Of a stretch of 64,000 bases of DNA, positions 25,963-35,277 are shown piece after piece. The notes beneath the pieces are model-generated. The model was not told the origin of the DNA, did no database searches, and was given only the letters and a program-made list of their open reading frames with translations. The translations under genes and the position numbers were made by a program. Location: assembly GCF_000759445.1 (NCBI RefSeq), contig NZ_JRMB01000001.1, positions 62,001 through 126,000 on the forward strand. Reading direction: 5' to 3'. The stretch comes from Pseudomonas lutea. Lineage in GTDB: Bacteria; Pseudomonadota; Gammaproteobacteria; Pseudomonadales; Pseudomonadaceae. The first letter of the stretch is position 1, and each line of letters begins with the position of its first letter.

Positions 25963-26952
25963 GTGACCGACCCATGGCTGCTCAGCCGTAGAAGGCTGCT
26001 GAACCTGGTTGCCAGTGGCTCGGCGGCGTGGGCCTTGAGCTGCGCGTTGACTGACGCTGGCGCCAACAGCGTCGCTTATCCCCCCGAACACCCACCCACC
26101 GGTGCATCGCCGGGTCCAGCAGGAGAAGGGAACATGCTCACAAAAAATATTCCGTCCAGCGGCGAAGCGTTGCCGGTGATTGGCCTCGGCACGTATCGAG
26201 GGTTCGATGTCGAGCCCGGCAGCGAGGCCTACAAACTGCTGCCCGCGGTGGTCGACCAGCTTTTCAGTGCTGGCGGTACTGTGATCGACAGCTCGCCGAT
26301 GTATGGTCGCGCCGAGCAGAGCACCGGCGAACTGCTGTCGATTCATCAGCCCTCGTCGCCGGCGTTTCTGGCGACCAAGGTATGGACCCGTGGGCGTGAC
26401 GCCGGGATCGCGCAGATGGAAGATTCGTTTCGGTTGTTGCAGACCGAGCGCATCGACCTCATGCAGATTCACAATCTGCTCGACTGGAAGACTCACTTGC
26501 CGACGTTGCGTGCGTGGAAGGAAGAGGGGCGAGTGCGCTACATCGGCCTGACGCACTACACCGCATCGGCTTATGACGAGGTTGAGGCAGCGCTCAGAGC
26601 CGAGTCCTTCGATTTCCTGCAGATCAACTACGCCCTGGACGACCGCGCTGTCGAAGCGCGCTTGCTGCCGTTATGCCGTGAGCGGGGTTTGGCGGTGATC
26701 TGCAATCGGCCATTTGGCGGCGGCGGGCTGCTCGGACGCCTGCGCGACACGCCGTTGCCAGGCTGGGCGGGGGAGGTGCAGGCCAAAAGCTGGGCGCAAC
26801 TGGCGCTGAAGTTTTTGATCTCCCATCCGGCGGTGACGTGCGTCATCCCCGGTACGGGCAATCCCAAATACATGAAGGAAAACGCCGAAGCCGGACGCGG
26901 GCCGCTGCTGACCGATGCTCAGCGACAGCAGTTGATTGCACGAGTGGGGTAA
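25963..26952 (+). CDS. Aldo/keto reductase with a twin-arginine-like export signal
   Basis: A 329-residue NADPH-dependent oxidoreductase. The start is GTG at 25963 with AGGAG eight bases upstream. The N-terminus reads LLSRRRLLNLVASGSAAWAL, which looks like a Tat signal (twin Arg, then a hydrophobic stretch). The AKR barrel begins near residue 60 (LPVIGLGTYRGFD). Catalytic residues: Asp in VIDSSPMYGRAEQ, the Tyr of that motif, Lys in LATKVWT, and His in MQIHNLLDW. NADP-binding region: VTCVIPGTGNPKYMKEN. If exported folded with its cofactor it would act in the periplasm. Substrate unknown. Confidence 0.85.
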   Translation: MTDPWLLSRRRLLNLVASGSAAWALSCALTDAGANSVAYPPEHPPTGASPGPAGEGNMLTKNIPSSGEALPVIGLGTYRGFDVEPGSEAYKLLPAVVDQLFSAGGTVIDSSPMYGRAEQSTGELLSIHQPSSPAFLATKVWTRGRDAGIAQMEDSFRLLQTERIDLMQIHNLLDWKTHLPTLRAWKEEGRVRYIGLTHYTASAYDEVEAALRAESFDFLQINYALDDRAVEARLLPLCRERGLAVICNRPFGGGGLLGRLRDTPLPGWAGEVQAKSWAQLALKFLISHPAVTCVIPGTGNPKYMKENAEAGRGPLLTDAQRQQLIARVG

Positions 26953-27020
26953 GCGGTCTTTTGATCGCAGAATAGGAGGCCCCCTCCTGCACCCCGGCCA
27001 ATACACGCGCTCCCGCTTTT

Positions 27021-27633
27021 GTAGGAGCGCGCTTGCCCGCGAAAGCATTTTGTCAGTCAACATCTTCATGACTGACCCATCGCGTTCGCCAGCAAGCCGG
27101 CTCCTACAGGTCGGTGTCGACAAATACCGGTTATCCACCGGTTCCGACGGCCGTGGTGCCTGACAACCGTCGATCATTCACCCGCTCCAACGGCGGCGGG
27201 CCCGACATTTATTTGCCAATTCGCCGCAAATCGCTGTAGGAGCGCGCTTGCCCGCGAAGGCGTTTTGTCAGCGACATCTTTATGGATGACCGACCGCGTT
27301 CGCCAGCAAGCCGGCTCCTACAGGTCGGCGTCGACAAATACCGGTCATCCACCGGCCCCGACGGCTGTAGTGTCCGGCAACCATCGATCATTCACCGGTC
27401 CTTGCGGCTGTGGCCCCGACACTTTTCGGCAGTTCGCCGCGGACTGCTGTAGGAGCCGGCTTGCTGGCGAAGGCGTTTTGTCAGCCGGCATCTTTATGGA
27501 TGACCCACCGCGTTCGCCAGCAAGCCGGCTCCTACAGGTCTGCGTCGACAGATACCGGTCATCCACCGGCCCCGACGGCTGTCGTGTCCGGCAACCATCG
27601 GTCATTCACCGGGTCCCGCGGTCGCGGTGACTT
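27021..27633. repeat. Tandem array of about 214-bp units built on paired REPs (3 copies)
   Basis: Units start at 27021, 27236 and 27449 (215, 213 and about 185 bases). Each contains a forward REP (GTAGGAGCGCGCTTGC or the GCCGGC variant), a segment with TTTGTCAG, an inverted REP (CAGCAAGCCGGCTCCTACAG), then a shared non-REP stretch with TCGACAAATACCGG, CCGACGGC and a CATTCACC element. Unit 3 carries the other REP subtype at its front. It lies between the aldo/keto reductase and nicT. Confidence 0.88.
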
Positions 27634-27636
27634 GGA

Positions 27637-28950
27637 TCACCGGTTCACCAGCTTCGCCGGCAGGGCCACGACCAGGAGGCTGCTGAGGATCAGGCAGCCG
27701 GCGAAAAACCATAATGCGCCGGCGCTGCTGCCGGTCACGTCGATGGCGATGCCCATCATCGAATTACTCACCAATCCTGCGATGTTGGCCAGGGAGCAGG
27801 CCAGGGCAAAACCGGTCGCCGCCGCACGGCCCTTGAGGAATGTGGCCGGCAGGCTGAAGAACACCGGCACGGCGCCGATGATGGCCGCCGACGCGACAGC
27901 GAACAACGCAACGGTCGCCACCACGTTGTGCGTGAAGAAAGGGCTGGCAGCCATCGCCACTGCGCCGATCCAGAACGGCACGATGATGTGCCAGCGGCGT
28001 TCGCGACGGCGGTCCGAACTGGCGCCGATCATCAGCATGCCGATCAGCGCCGCCACGCTGGGCAGCGCGGTCAGGACACCGATGTGGAAGGTATCGACGA
28101 CACCGGCGTTCTTGATGAACGTGGGCATCCAGAAGCCCATCGCGTAGGCGCTGAGCAGGATGGAAAAGTCGATGCCGCCGAGCATCCACACTTTCAGATT
28201 GAAAAAACCGTCGCGGAAGCTGTGCTTGCTGTCCTTGCCCTCGGCATCGTCCAGACGCAACTCGCCTTCCAGCAGCGCCTGCTCAGTGCTGTTCAACCAT
28301 TTGGCGTCTTTTGGCGCATTCGGCAGCGCCCAGAAGGTCATCACCCCCAACAGCACGCTGGGAATTCCCTCGATCAGAAACAGCCACTGCCAGCCGCGCA
28401 GCCCGGCGGTCTGGTCGAAGTGGCCCATGATCCAGCCCGAGAGCGGCCCGCCGATGACGCTGGAGAGCGGCAGCCCGATCATGAACAGGGCGATGATGCG
28501 GCCACGGCGGTAGGTCGGAAACCAGGTGGTCAGGTAAAACAGCACGCCGGGCAGGAAACCCGCTTCCGCGGCGCCGAGAAAAAACCGCAACACGTAAAAT
28601 TGCGTGGGCGTGCTGACGAACAGGGTGCAGGACGACAGCAAGCCCCAGGTGATCATGATCCGTGCGATCCAGATCTTCGCCCCGACCCGTTCCAGCACCA
28701 GATTGCTGGGCACTTCAAACAGGATATAGCCGACAAAGAACAGACCGGCGCCGAGGCCGAAAGCCATCTCGCTGAAGTGCAACTGATCAAGCATCTGCAG
28801 TTTGGCAAAGCCGATGTTGATGCGGTCCAGGTAAGCGGCCAGGTAGCAGAAGCACAGGAACGGAATCAGCTTCCAGGTGATCTTGCTGTAAAGCGCCTTG
28901 ATCGGGTCCGCCGCAACAGTGGCGGCGGTGTTTACATTCGCAGAGGGCAT
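27637..28950 (-). CDS. nicT: MFS transporter, nicotinate-pathway uptake (NicT-like)
   Basis: A 437-residue inner-membrane permease of the anion:cation symporter (ACS) group, with twelve predicted helices. Landmarks: AAYLDRINIGFAKLQMLDQL, LFFVGYILFEVPSNLVLERVGAKIW, and GWQWLFLIEGIPSVLLGV near residue 195. Start ATG at 28950 with AGGAG six bases upstream. It is the last gene of the leftward nicC-nicD-nicF-nicT run; in P. putida the NicT transporter of the same family occupies the same cluster and takes up an intermediate of nicotinate breakdown. Substrate assignment rests on context. Confidence 0.8.
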   Translation of the reverse strand: MPSANVNTAATVAADPIKALYSKITWKLIPFLCFCYLAAYLDRINIGFAKLQMLDQLHFSEMAFGLGAGLFFVGYILFEVPSNLVLERVGAKIWIARIMITWGLLSSCTLFVSTPTQFYVLRFFLGAAEAGFLPGVLFYLTTWFPTYRRGRIIALFMIGLPLSSVIGGPLSGWIMGHFDQTAGLRGWQWLFLIEGIPSVLLGVMTFWALPNAPKDAKWLNSTEQALLEGELRLDDAEGKDSKHSFRDGFFNLKVWMLGGIDFSILLSAYAMGFWMPTFIKNAGVVDTFHIGVLTALPSVAALIGMLMIGASSDRRRERRWHIIVPFWIGAVAMAASPFFTHNVVATVALFAVASAAIIGAVPVFFSLPATFLKGRAAATGFALACSLANIAGLVSNSMMGIAIDVTGSSAGALWFFAGCLILSSLLVVALPAKLVNR

Positions 28951-29040
28951 GGGTATCTCCTGGCGGTTCTTCGACCGGTTAGCGCGGCGGCGGCTGATCT
29001 TGCCTGCGTTTGCGGCGTTCGCATATGGGCGCTTTTACGA

Positions 29041-29133
29041 AGCTGCAAGCTGCAAGAAATACCGCAGCGCGCGCTCCCTCGCTTGCAGCTTGCAGCTTGC
29101 AGCTTGCAGCTCGTAGCTCGTAGCTCGTAGCTT
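29041..29133. repeat. Heptamer tandem array with inverted partner in the nicF-nicT spacer
   Basis: Four GCTTGCA units (29081-29108) are followed by three GCTCGTA units (29109-29129), starting eight bases past the nicF stop. An inverted copy, AGCTGCAAGCTGCAAG, lies at 29041-29056, so the transcript could form a long hairpin between nicF and nicT. Confidence 0.8.
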
Positions 29134-29140
29134 GTGTCGC

Positions 29141-29788
29141 TTACCGCTTGATGCCCGCAGCCTGTAACTGCTCCATTGCCTCTCGCTTGCCGACCACGTC
29201 CCCGTATTTGCTGTCGATGTCGAACAGGTTGGCTTCGTGGGGATCAGGGTGGCGATCGCCGACGCATTCGCGCACGACGATGGTGCGGAAACCGTGCTGC
29301 ACCGCATCCACCGCCGTGGCGCGAATGCAGCCGCTGGTGGAGCATCCGGCCAGGACGACGGTGTCGATACCTTGCGCGTGCAGCATTGATGCCAGCGAGG
29401 TGCCGAAGAACGAACTGGCGTACTGCTTGCTGATCACCACTTCTTCGGGCAGCGGCTGCACGGCCTCGCAGAACGCGGCGAGTGGGTTGCCTTCCACCAT
29501 GTCTTTCATCACCGGCGCCTTCCTGACCCACATTCCGCCATCGGCGAAATGCGTCGGGTGGTAACGGATGTTGGTGTGAACCACGGGGATGCCCAGGCGC
29601 CGAGCGCAGGCCAGCAGCTCGACGCTTTCAGCCACCGCATTTACCACCCCCGGCGCATACAGCGGCGCACCGGGCTGCGTGTAGCCCTGCATGAAGTCGA
29701 TCATCAGCAGGGCCGGCTTCACGCCGAAGCCGATGCGGTTACCCCATACGCCCTGATAATTGGCGTCTGCGCTTTGTGGGTCGGTCAT
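29141..29788 (-). CDS. nicF: Maleamate amidohydrolase
   Basis: Isochorismatase-fold hydrolase of 215 residues converting maleamate to maleate and ammonia. Start at 29788 (MTDPQSADANYQGVWG) with GAGGA eight bases upstream; a TTG at 29806 is less likely. The catalytic triad is visible: Asp31 in LMIDFMQGY, Lys121 in VISKQYASSF and Cys154 in GCSTSGCIRAT. It follows nicD in the leftward nic operon with a 177-base spacer holding a REP pair. In P. putida nicE (maleate isomerase) lies between nicF and nicD; it is absent here. Confidence 0.9.
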   Translation of the reverse strand: MTDPQSADANYQGVWGNRIGFGVKPALLMIDFMQGYTQPGAPLYAPGVVNAVAESVELLACARRLGIPVVHTNIRYHPTHFADGGMWVRKAPVMKDMVEGNPLAAFCEAVQPLPEEVVISKQYASSFFGTSLASMLHAQGIDTVVLAGCSTSGCIRATAVDAVQHGFRTIVVRECVGDRHPDPHEANLFDIDSKYGDVVGKREAMEQLQAAGIKR

Positions 29789-29841
29789 TGCGTGGTCCTC
29801 GGTCAATGAAGTTGAAGTCGGAAATATGTCGGGCGCAAATG

Positions 29842-29935
29842 CCGTAGGCGCCGGCTTGCTGGCGAATGCATCAGGACAGCGGGCAACGTGTTGAGACGAA
29901 TGACGCGTTCGCCAGCAAGCCGGCTCCTACAGCGT
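29842..29935. repeat. Inverted REP pair (REPIN-like) between nicD and nicF
   Basis: GTAGGCGCCGGCTTGCTGGC and, 55 bases on, CAGCAAGCCGGCTCCTACAG facing it. It occupies the spacer where nicE would be expected. Confidence 0.8.
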
Positions 29936-29965
29936 GATGTCGCCTCACGCCATCAGAACCTTGGC

Positions 29966-31971
<2,006 letters not shown>

Positions 31972-32006
31972 TCAACACCGAGTGTGAGGTCTTGCTGCGT
32001 TTTTAA

Positions 32007-32018
32007 AGTGTATACGCT
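32007..32018. promoter_or_regulatory. Candidate NicR operator on the nicC side
   Basis: AGTGTATACGCT, a near-perfect 12-base dyad 78 bases upstream of nicC. A sister site lies at 32182-32193 on the nicX side of the same gap. Confidence 0.5.
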
Positions 32019-32181
32019 GATATTTTCAAAAGTGAATCGTTTTATTCAGAAGCGGCAAGGAGGTGTCGCAATCAGGCATGTTGCGCTCTTAGTCCATTTT
32101 TATGGGAGATTGTGTACTTGGGTAACAATCAGGTGCGCCTCTTGCAGTCAGCAAGGGATTGAGGTCTTATAAGTTTAAATA

Positions 32182-32193
32182 AGCGTGTACGCT
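32182..32193. promoter_or_regulatory. Candidate NicR operator on the nicX side
   Basis: AGCGTGTACGCT, 76 bases upstream of nicX; it shares AGYGTRTACGCT with the nicC-side site. The two lie at equivalent distances from their genes. Confidence 0.5.
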
Positions 32194-32269
32194 GCAAAAA
32201 TGCACCGGTCTGATGCGCGATGCCTTGCGATGGTGCATCCGGGCCGATATCCCGCCGAGGAGATGTGAG

Positions 32270-33319
32270 ATGCCGGTTAGCGATTGCGAATTGACCCAGA
32301 TGTTTGAACACGTTCTGACGTTGTCCAGGGTGGACGCCACGCAAAGCGTGGCGGTGCTCAAGAGCCACTATTCCGACCCGCGCACCGTGCGCGCCGCCAT
32401 GGATGCCGCGCAGCGACTGGGCGCGAAGGTGTACGCGGTCGAGTTGCCCTCGTTCAATCACCCAAAAGCCATGGGCAATGACATGACCGCTTACTGCGGC
32501 GACACGGCGCTTACGGGCAATATCGCGGCGCAGCGGGCCCTTGAAGCGGCGGACCTGATTGTCGACACGATGATGCTGCTGCATTCCCCGGAACAGGAGC
32601 AAATCCTCAAAACCGGCACGCGGATCCTGCTGGCCGTCGAACCCCCGGAAGTGCTGGCGCGGATGCTGCCGACGGTGGCCGACAAGGAGCGTGTCCTGGC
32701 CGCTGAACAGGTGCTGAAAGCTGCGCGGTCGATTCAGGTGAAGTCACGCGCTGGCAGCGATTTCCGCGCGCAGTTGGGGCAGTATCCCTCGGTCACCGAA
32801 TACGGTTTCGCTGACGAGCCGGGGCGTTGGGATCACTGGCCGAGCGGGTTTCTGTTCTCCTGGCCAAACGAAGAAACCGCGCAGGGCACGCTGGTCATTG
32901 ACGTTGGCGATATCGTGCTGCCGTTCAAGACCTACTCCCGCGAACAGATCACGCTGGAGATTGATAAAGGGTTTATTACGTCCATCCATGGCGGCTTCGA
33001 GGCCGAGTACCTGCGCGATTACCTGAAGTACTTCAACGACCCGGAGGTTTACGGCATTTCCCATATCGGCTGGGGCCTGCAACCGCGTGCGCAGTGGACG
33101 GCGATGGGGCTGCATGACAAGAACGACGGTATGTGCATGGACGCCCGGGCGTTCTATGGCAATTTCCTGTTTTCTACCGGACCGAATACTGAAGTCGGCG
33201 GCACCCGTAAAACCCCGTGCCACCTGGATATCCCGCTGCGCCGCTGTGATATTTATCTGGACGATCAGGCTGTGGTGCTGGCGGGGGAGGTGGTGGCGCC
33301 CGAAGCGTCCAGGGCCTGA
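32270..33319 (+). CDS. nicX: 2,5-dihydroxypyridine 5,6-dioxygenase
   Basis: Fe(II) extradiol-type dioxygenase of 349 residues opening 2,5-dihydroxypyridine to N-formylmaleamate. With the start at 32270 (MPVSDCELTQM; GAGGAG seven bases upstream), the residues at positions 265 (His in ISHIGWG), 318 (His in CHLDIP) and 320 (Asp of the same motif) coincide with the iron ligands reported for P. putida NicX. This supports both the start and the identity. Divergent from nicC; followed by nicR. Confidence 0.95.
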   Translation: MPVSDCELTQMFEHVLTLSRVDATQSVAVLKSHYSDPRTVRAAMDAAQRLGAKVYAVELPSFNHPKAMGNDMTAYCGDTALTGNIAAQRALEAADLIVDTMMLLHSPEQEQILKTGTRILLAVEPPEVLARMLPTVADKERVLAAEQVLKAARSIQVKSRAGSDFRAQLGQYPSVTEYGFADEPGRWDHWPSGFLFSWPNEETAQGTLVIDVGDIVLPFKTYSREQITLEIDKGFITSIHGGFEAEYLRDYLKYFNDPEVYGISHIGWGLQPRAQWTAMGLHDKNDGMCMDARAFYGNFLFSTGPNTEVGGTRKTPCHLDIPLRRCDIYLDDQAVVLAGEVVAPEASRA

Positions 33320-33335
33320 GGTATCGGCTCCCACG

Positions 33336-33368
33336 CGGACGTGTGGGAGCGCGCTTGCCCACGAAGGT
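33336..33368. repeat. REP element between nicX and nicR
   Basis: GTGGGAGCGCGCTTGCCCAC-type core, a variant REP, 20 bases after the nicX stop. Confidence 0.65.
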
Positions 33369-33548
33369 GTTTCGGTGACATCCACGTCACAGGCCCGCTG
33401 TAATTGAGGGAAGGCGCGCTTCTACGTGGCAGTGGAATACTCACCCGTTGCGCCACATCAGGAAGCTGTTTAGTGGCTGAAGATTCCCCTCAATCCCCGC
33501 AACCGTTACTGTAGCCACCCCTTCCAGATCCCGCCGAACGAGCCACCC

Positions 33549-34007
33549 GTGTCCACTGAGCCTTCTTCCCATATCGATTCGTCGTACACGTTTTCCGAAC
33601 AAGTCGGGCATCTGCTGCGCAAGGCCTACCAGCGTCATCTGGCAATCTTTCAGCAGAACGTGGGGGATTCGCAGCTGACCGCCGTGCAGTTCGTCACCCT
33701 GTGTGCGCTGCGTGATCATGGCCCTAGCTCGCAGACCGAGCTGGTCAAGGCCACCGCCGTTGATCAGGCGACCATCCGCGGCATCGTCGATCGCCTGAAG
33801 GCCCGCGACCTCATCAGCCTGGACCCGGATCCGCAAGACCGCCGCAAAGTGATCTGCAGCCTGACCGATAGCGGGTTGCGCCTGGTGCAGGAAACCGTCC
33901 CCCGCGCCGCGCAAATCAGCGAGCTGACCCTGAGCAAACTCAACCCCGCCGAGCGCGTAGCGGTGCTGTTTTTGCTGCGCAAGCTGATTGATGAAGGTGA
34001 TGAATAG
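33549..34007 (+). CDS. nicR: MarR-family regulator of nicotinate degradation
   Basis: Winged-helix repressor of 152 residues. Start GTG at 33549. The DNA-binding core is TELVKATAVDQATIRGIVDRLKARDLI followed by the wing DPDPQDRRKVICSLTDSG. In P. putida NicR represses nicC and nicX operons and is released by 6-hydroxynicotinate; position and family agree here. Its presumed targets are the paired dyads in the nicC-nicX gap. Confidence 0.88.
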   Translation: MSTEPSSHIDSSYTFSEQVGHLLRKAYQRHLAIFQQNVGDSQLTAVQFVTLCALRDHGPSSQTELVKATAVDQATIRGIVDRLKARDLISLDPDPQDRRKVICSLTDSGLRLVQETVPRAAQISELTLSKLNPAERVAVLFLLRKLIDEGDE

Positions 34008-34107
34008 CCGGCTCTGATCGCGCCGACCGTGATCGCGTTGAACCACCGTGCTGTTCACTCAACGCCTGGACCGGCGATGAATAACCACGTCTGAACGCAT
34101 ACCCCTT

Positions 34108-34612
34108 GTAGGAGCGCGCTTGCCCGCGAAAGCATTCCACCCGCGACATCACCGCGGCTGGCCCACCGCATTCGCGAGCAAGCTCACTCCTACATTGACC
34201 GCGTCTTGCGATCCAGTCACGCCATCGTGTGTCACGCCACCGCCTGTAGGAGCGCGCTTGCCCGCGAAAGATTTCCGCCTGCGACATTCTTGTGTCTGAC
34301 CCACCGCATTCGCGAGCAAGCTCACTCCTACATTGACCGCGTCTTGCGATCCAGTCACGCCATCGTGTGTCACGCGACCGTCTGTAGGAGCGCGCTTGCC
34401 CGCGAAAGCATTCCACCCGCGATATCACCGCGCCTGACCCACCGCATTCGCGAGCAAGCTCACTACTACATTGACCGTGGCTTGCGACCCAGTCACGCCA
34501 TCGCCTGCCACGCGACCGTCTGTAGGAGCGCGCTTGCCCGCGAAAGATTTCTGCCGGCGATATCACCGCGCCTGACCCACCGCATCCGCGAGCAAGCTCA
34601 CTCCCACATTTG
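34108..34612. repeat. Tandem array of 138-bp units with paired REPs (3.7 copies)
   Basis: Forward REPs start at 34108, 34246, 34384 and 34522, spaced exactly 138 bases. Each unit has GTAGGAGCGCGCTTGCCCGC, a variable CCGCGACATCACCGC-like middle, an inverted arm GCGAGCAAGCTCACTCCTAC, and TTGACCGCGTCTTGCGA. The fourth unit is cut after its inverted arm. It lies between nicR and nicA. Confidence 0.93.
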
Positions 34613-34710
34613 GCTGACCATCGCAATCGCGGCGGCGGAGGGACGATGGCTTCCCTCTAAAACTCCGGCGTCTTACAGGCTTTTCTCCACTGGCATGTTT
34701 CCTGCTCCCT

Positions 34711-34736
34711 TTTGGTGAAGTAACCACTTCATCAAA
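34711..34736. promoter_or_regulatory. Candidate operator upstream of nicAB
   Basis: Inverted repeat TTTGGTGAAGT-AACC-ACTTCATCAAA (10 of 11 positions matched) centred 35 bases before the nicA start. It fits a TetR-type site; in P. putida nicAB is controlled by the TetR-family NicS. Confidence 0.6.
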
Positions 34737-34758
34737 AGCTAGCTACAGCGGGTAACAC

Positions 34759-35277
34759 ATGACGGCTGAGACACGTGCAGTGCAGCGGGTGGCGGAAAAG
34801 ACCGTGACCTTCATGGTCAATGGCCAGACTTCAACCGTCACGGCGATGCCTGACACGCCGCTGTTACTGATCCTGCGCAACGACCTGCATCTTAATGGCC
34901 CCAAATACGGCTGCGGTCTGGGTGAATGCGGCGCCTGTACGGTCATCATCGATGGCGTCGCCGCCCGCTCTTGCGTGTTTCCTCTGGCTGGCGCACACGG
35001 TCGGGACATCACCACGCTGGAGGGCATCGGTTCGCGCGAACGCCCGCATCCGGTGCAGCAGGCCTTCATCGATGAACAGGCCGCGCAATGCGGTTATTGC
35101 ATGAACGGCATGATCATGACCGCCAAAGCCTTGCTCGACCGCAACCCGCATCCCACCGAAACGCAAATCCGCAACGAACTGTCGGCCAACCTGTGCCGCT
35201 GCGGGACGCACCTGGAAATCCTCCGCGCGGTCATGCGTGCTGCGCGTCCTCACTCCAGCCCGGATCCTGTCAAATGA
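34759..35277 (+). CDS. nicA: Nicotinate dehydrogenase, small [2Fe-2S] subunit
   Basis: Iron-sulfur subunit (172 residues) of the enzyme that hydroxylates nicotinate to 6-hydroxynicotinate. The two [2Fe-2S] clusters are fully represented: Cys52, 57, 60 and 72 (YGCGLGECGACT ... SC) and Cys111, 114, 146 and 148 (CGYCMNGM ... CRCGTH). About 15 residues longer at the N-terminus than P. putida NicA. Its stop overlaps the nicB start as ATGA. Preceded by a strong inverted repeat that may be its operator. Confidence 0.94.
   Translation: MTAETRAVQRVAEKTVTFMVNGQTSTVTAMPDTPLLLILRNDLHLNGPKYGCGLGECGACTVIIDGVAARSCVFPLAGAHGRDITTLEGIGSRERPHPVQQAFIDEQAAQCGYCMNGMIMTAKALLDRNPHPTETQIRNELSANLCRCGTHLEILRAVMRAARPHSSPDPVK

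Noticed and set aside
34108..34612. CRISPR-like periodic array
   Set aside because: Regular 138-base spacing first suggested CRISPR, but the repeated elements are inverted REP pairs, spacers are also repeated, and no cas gene is present. The same applies to the arrays at 27.0, 38.9 and 44.2 kb.
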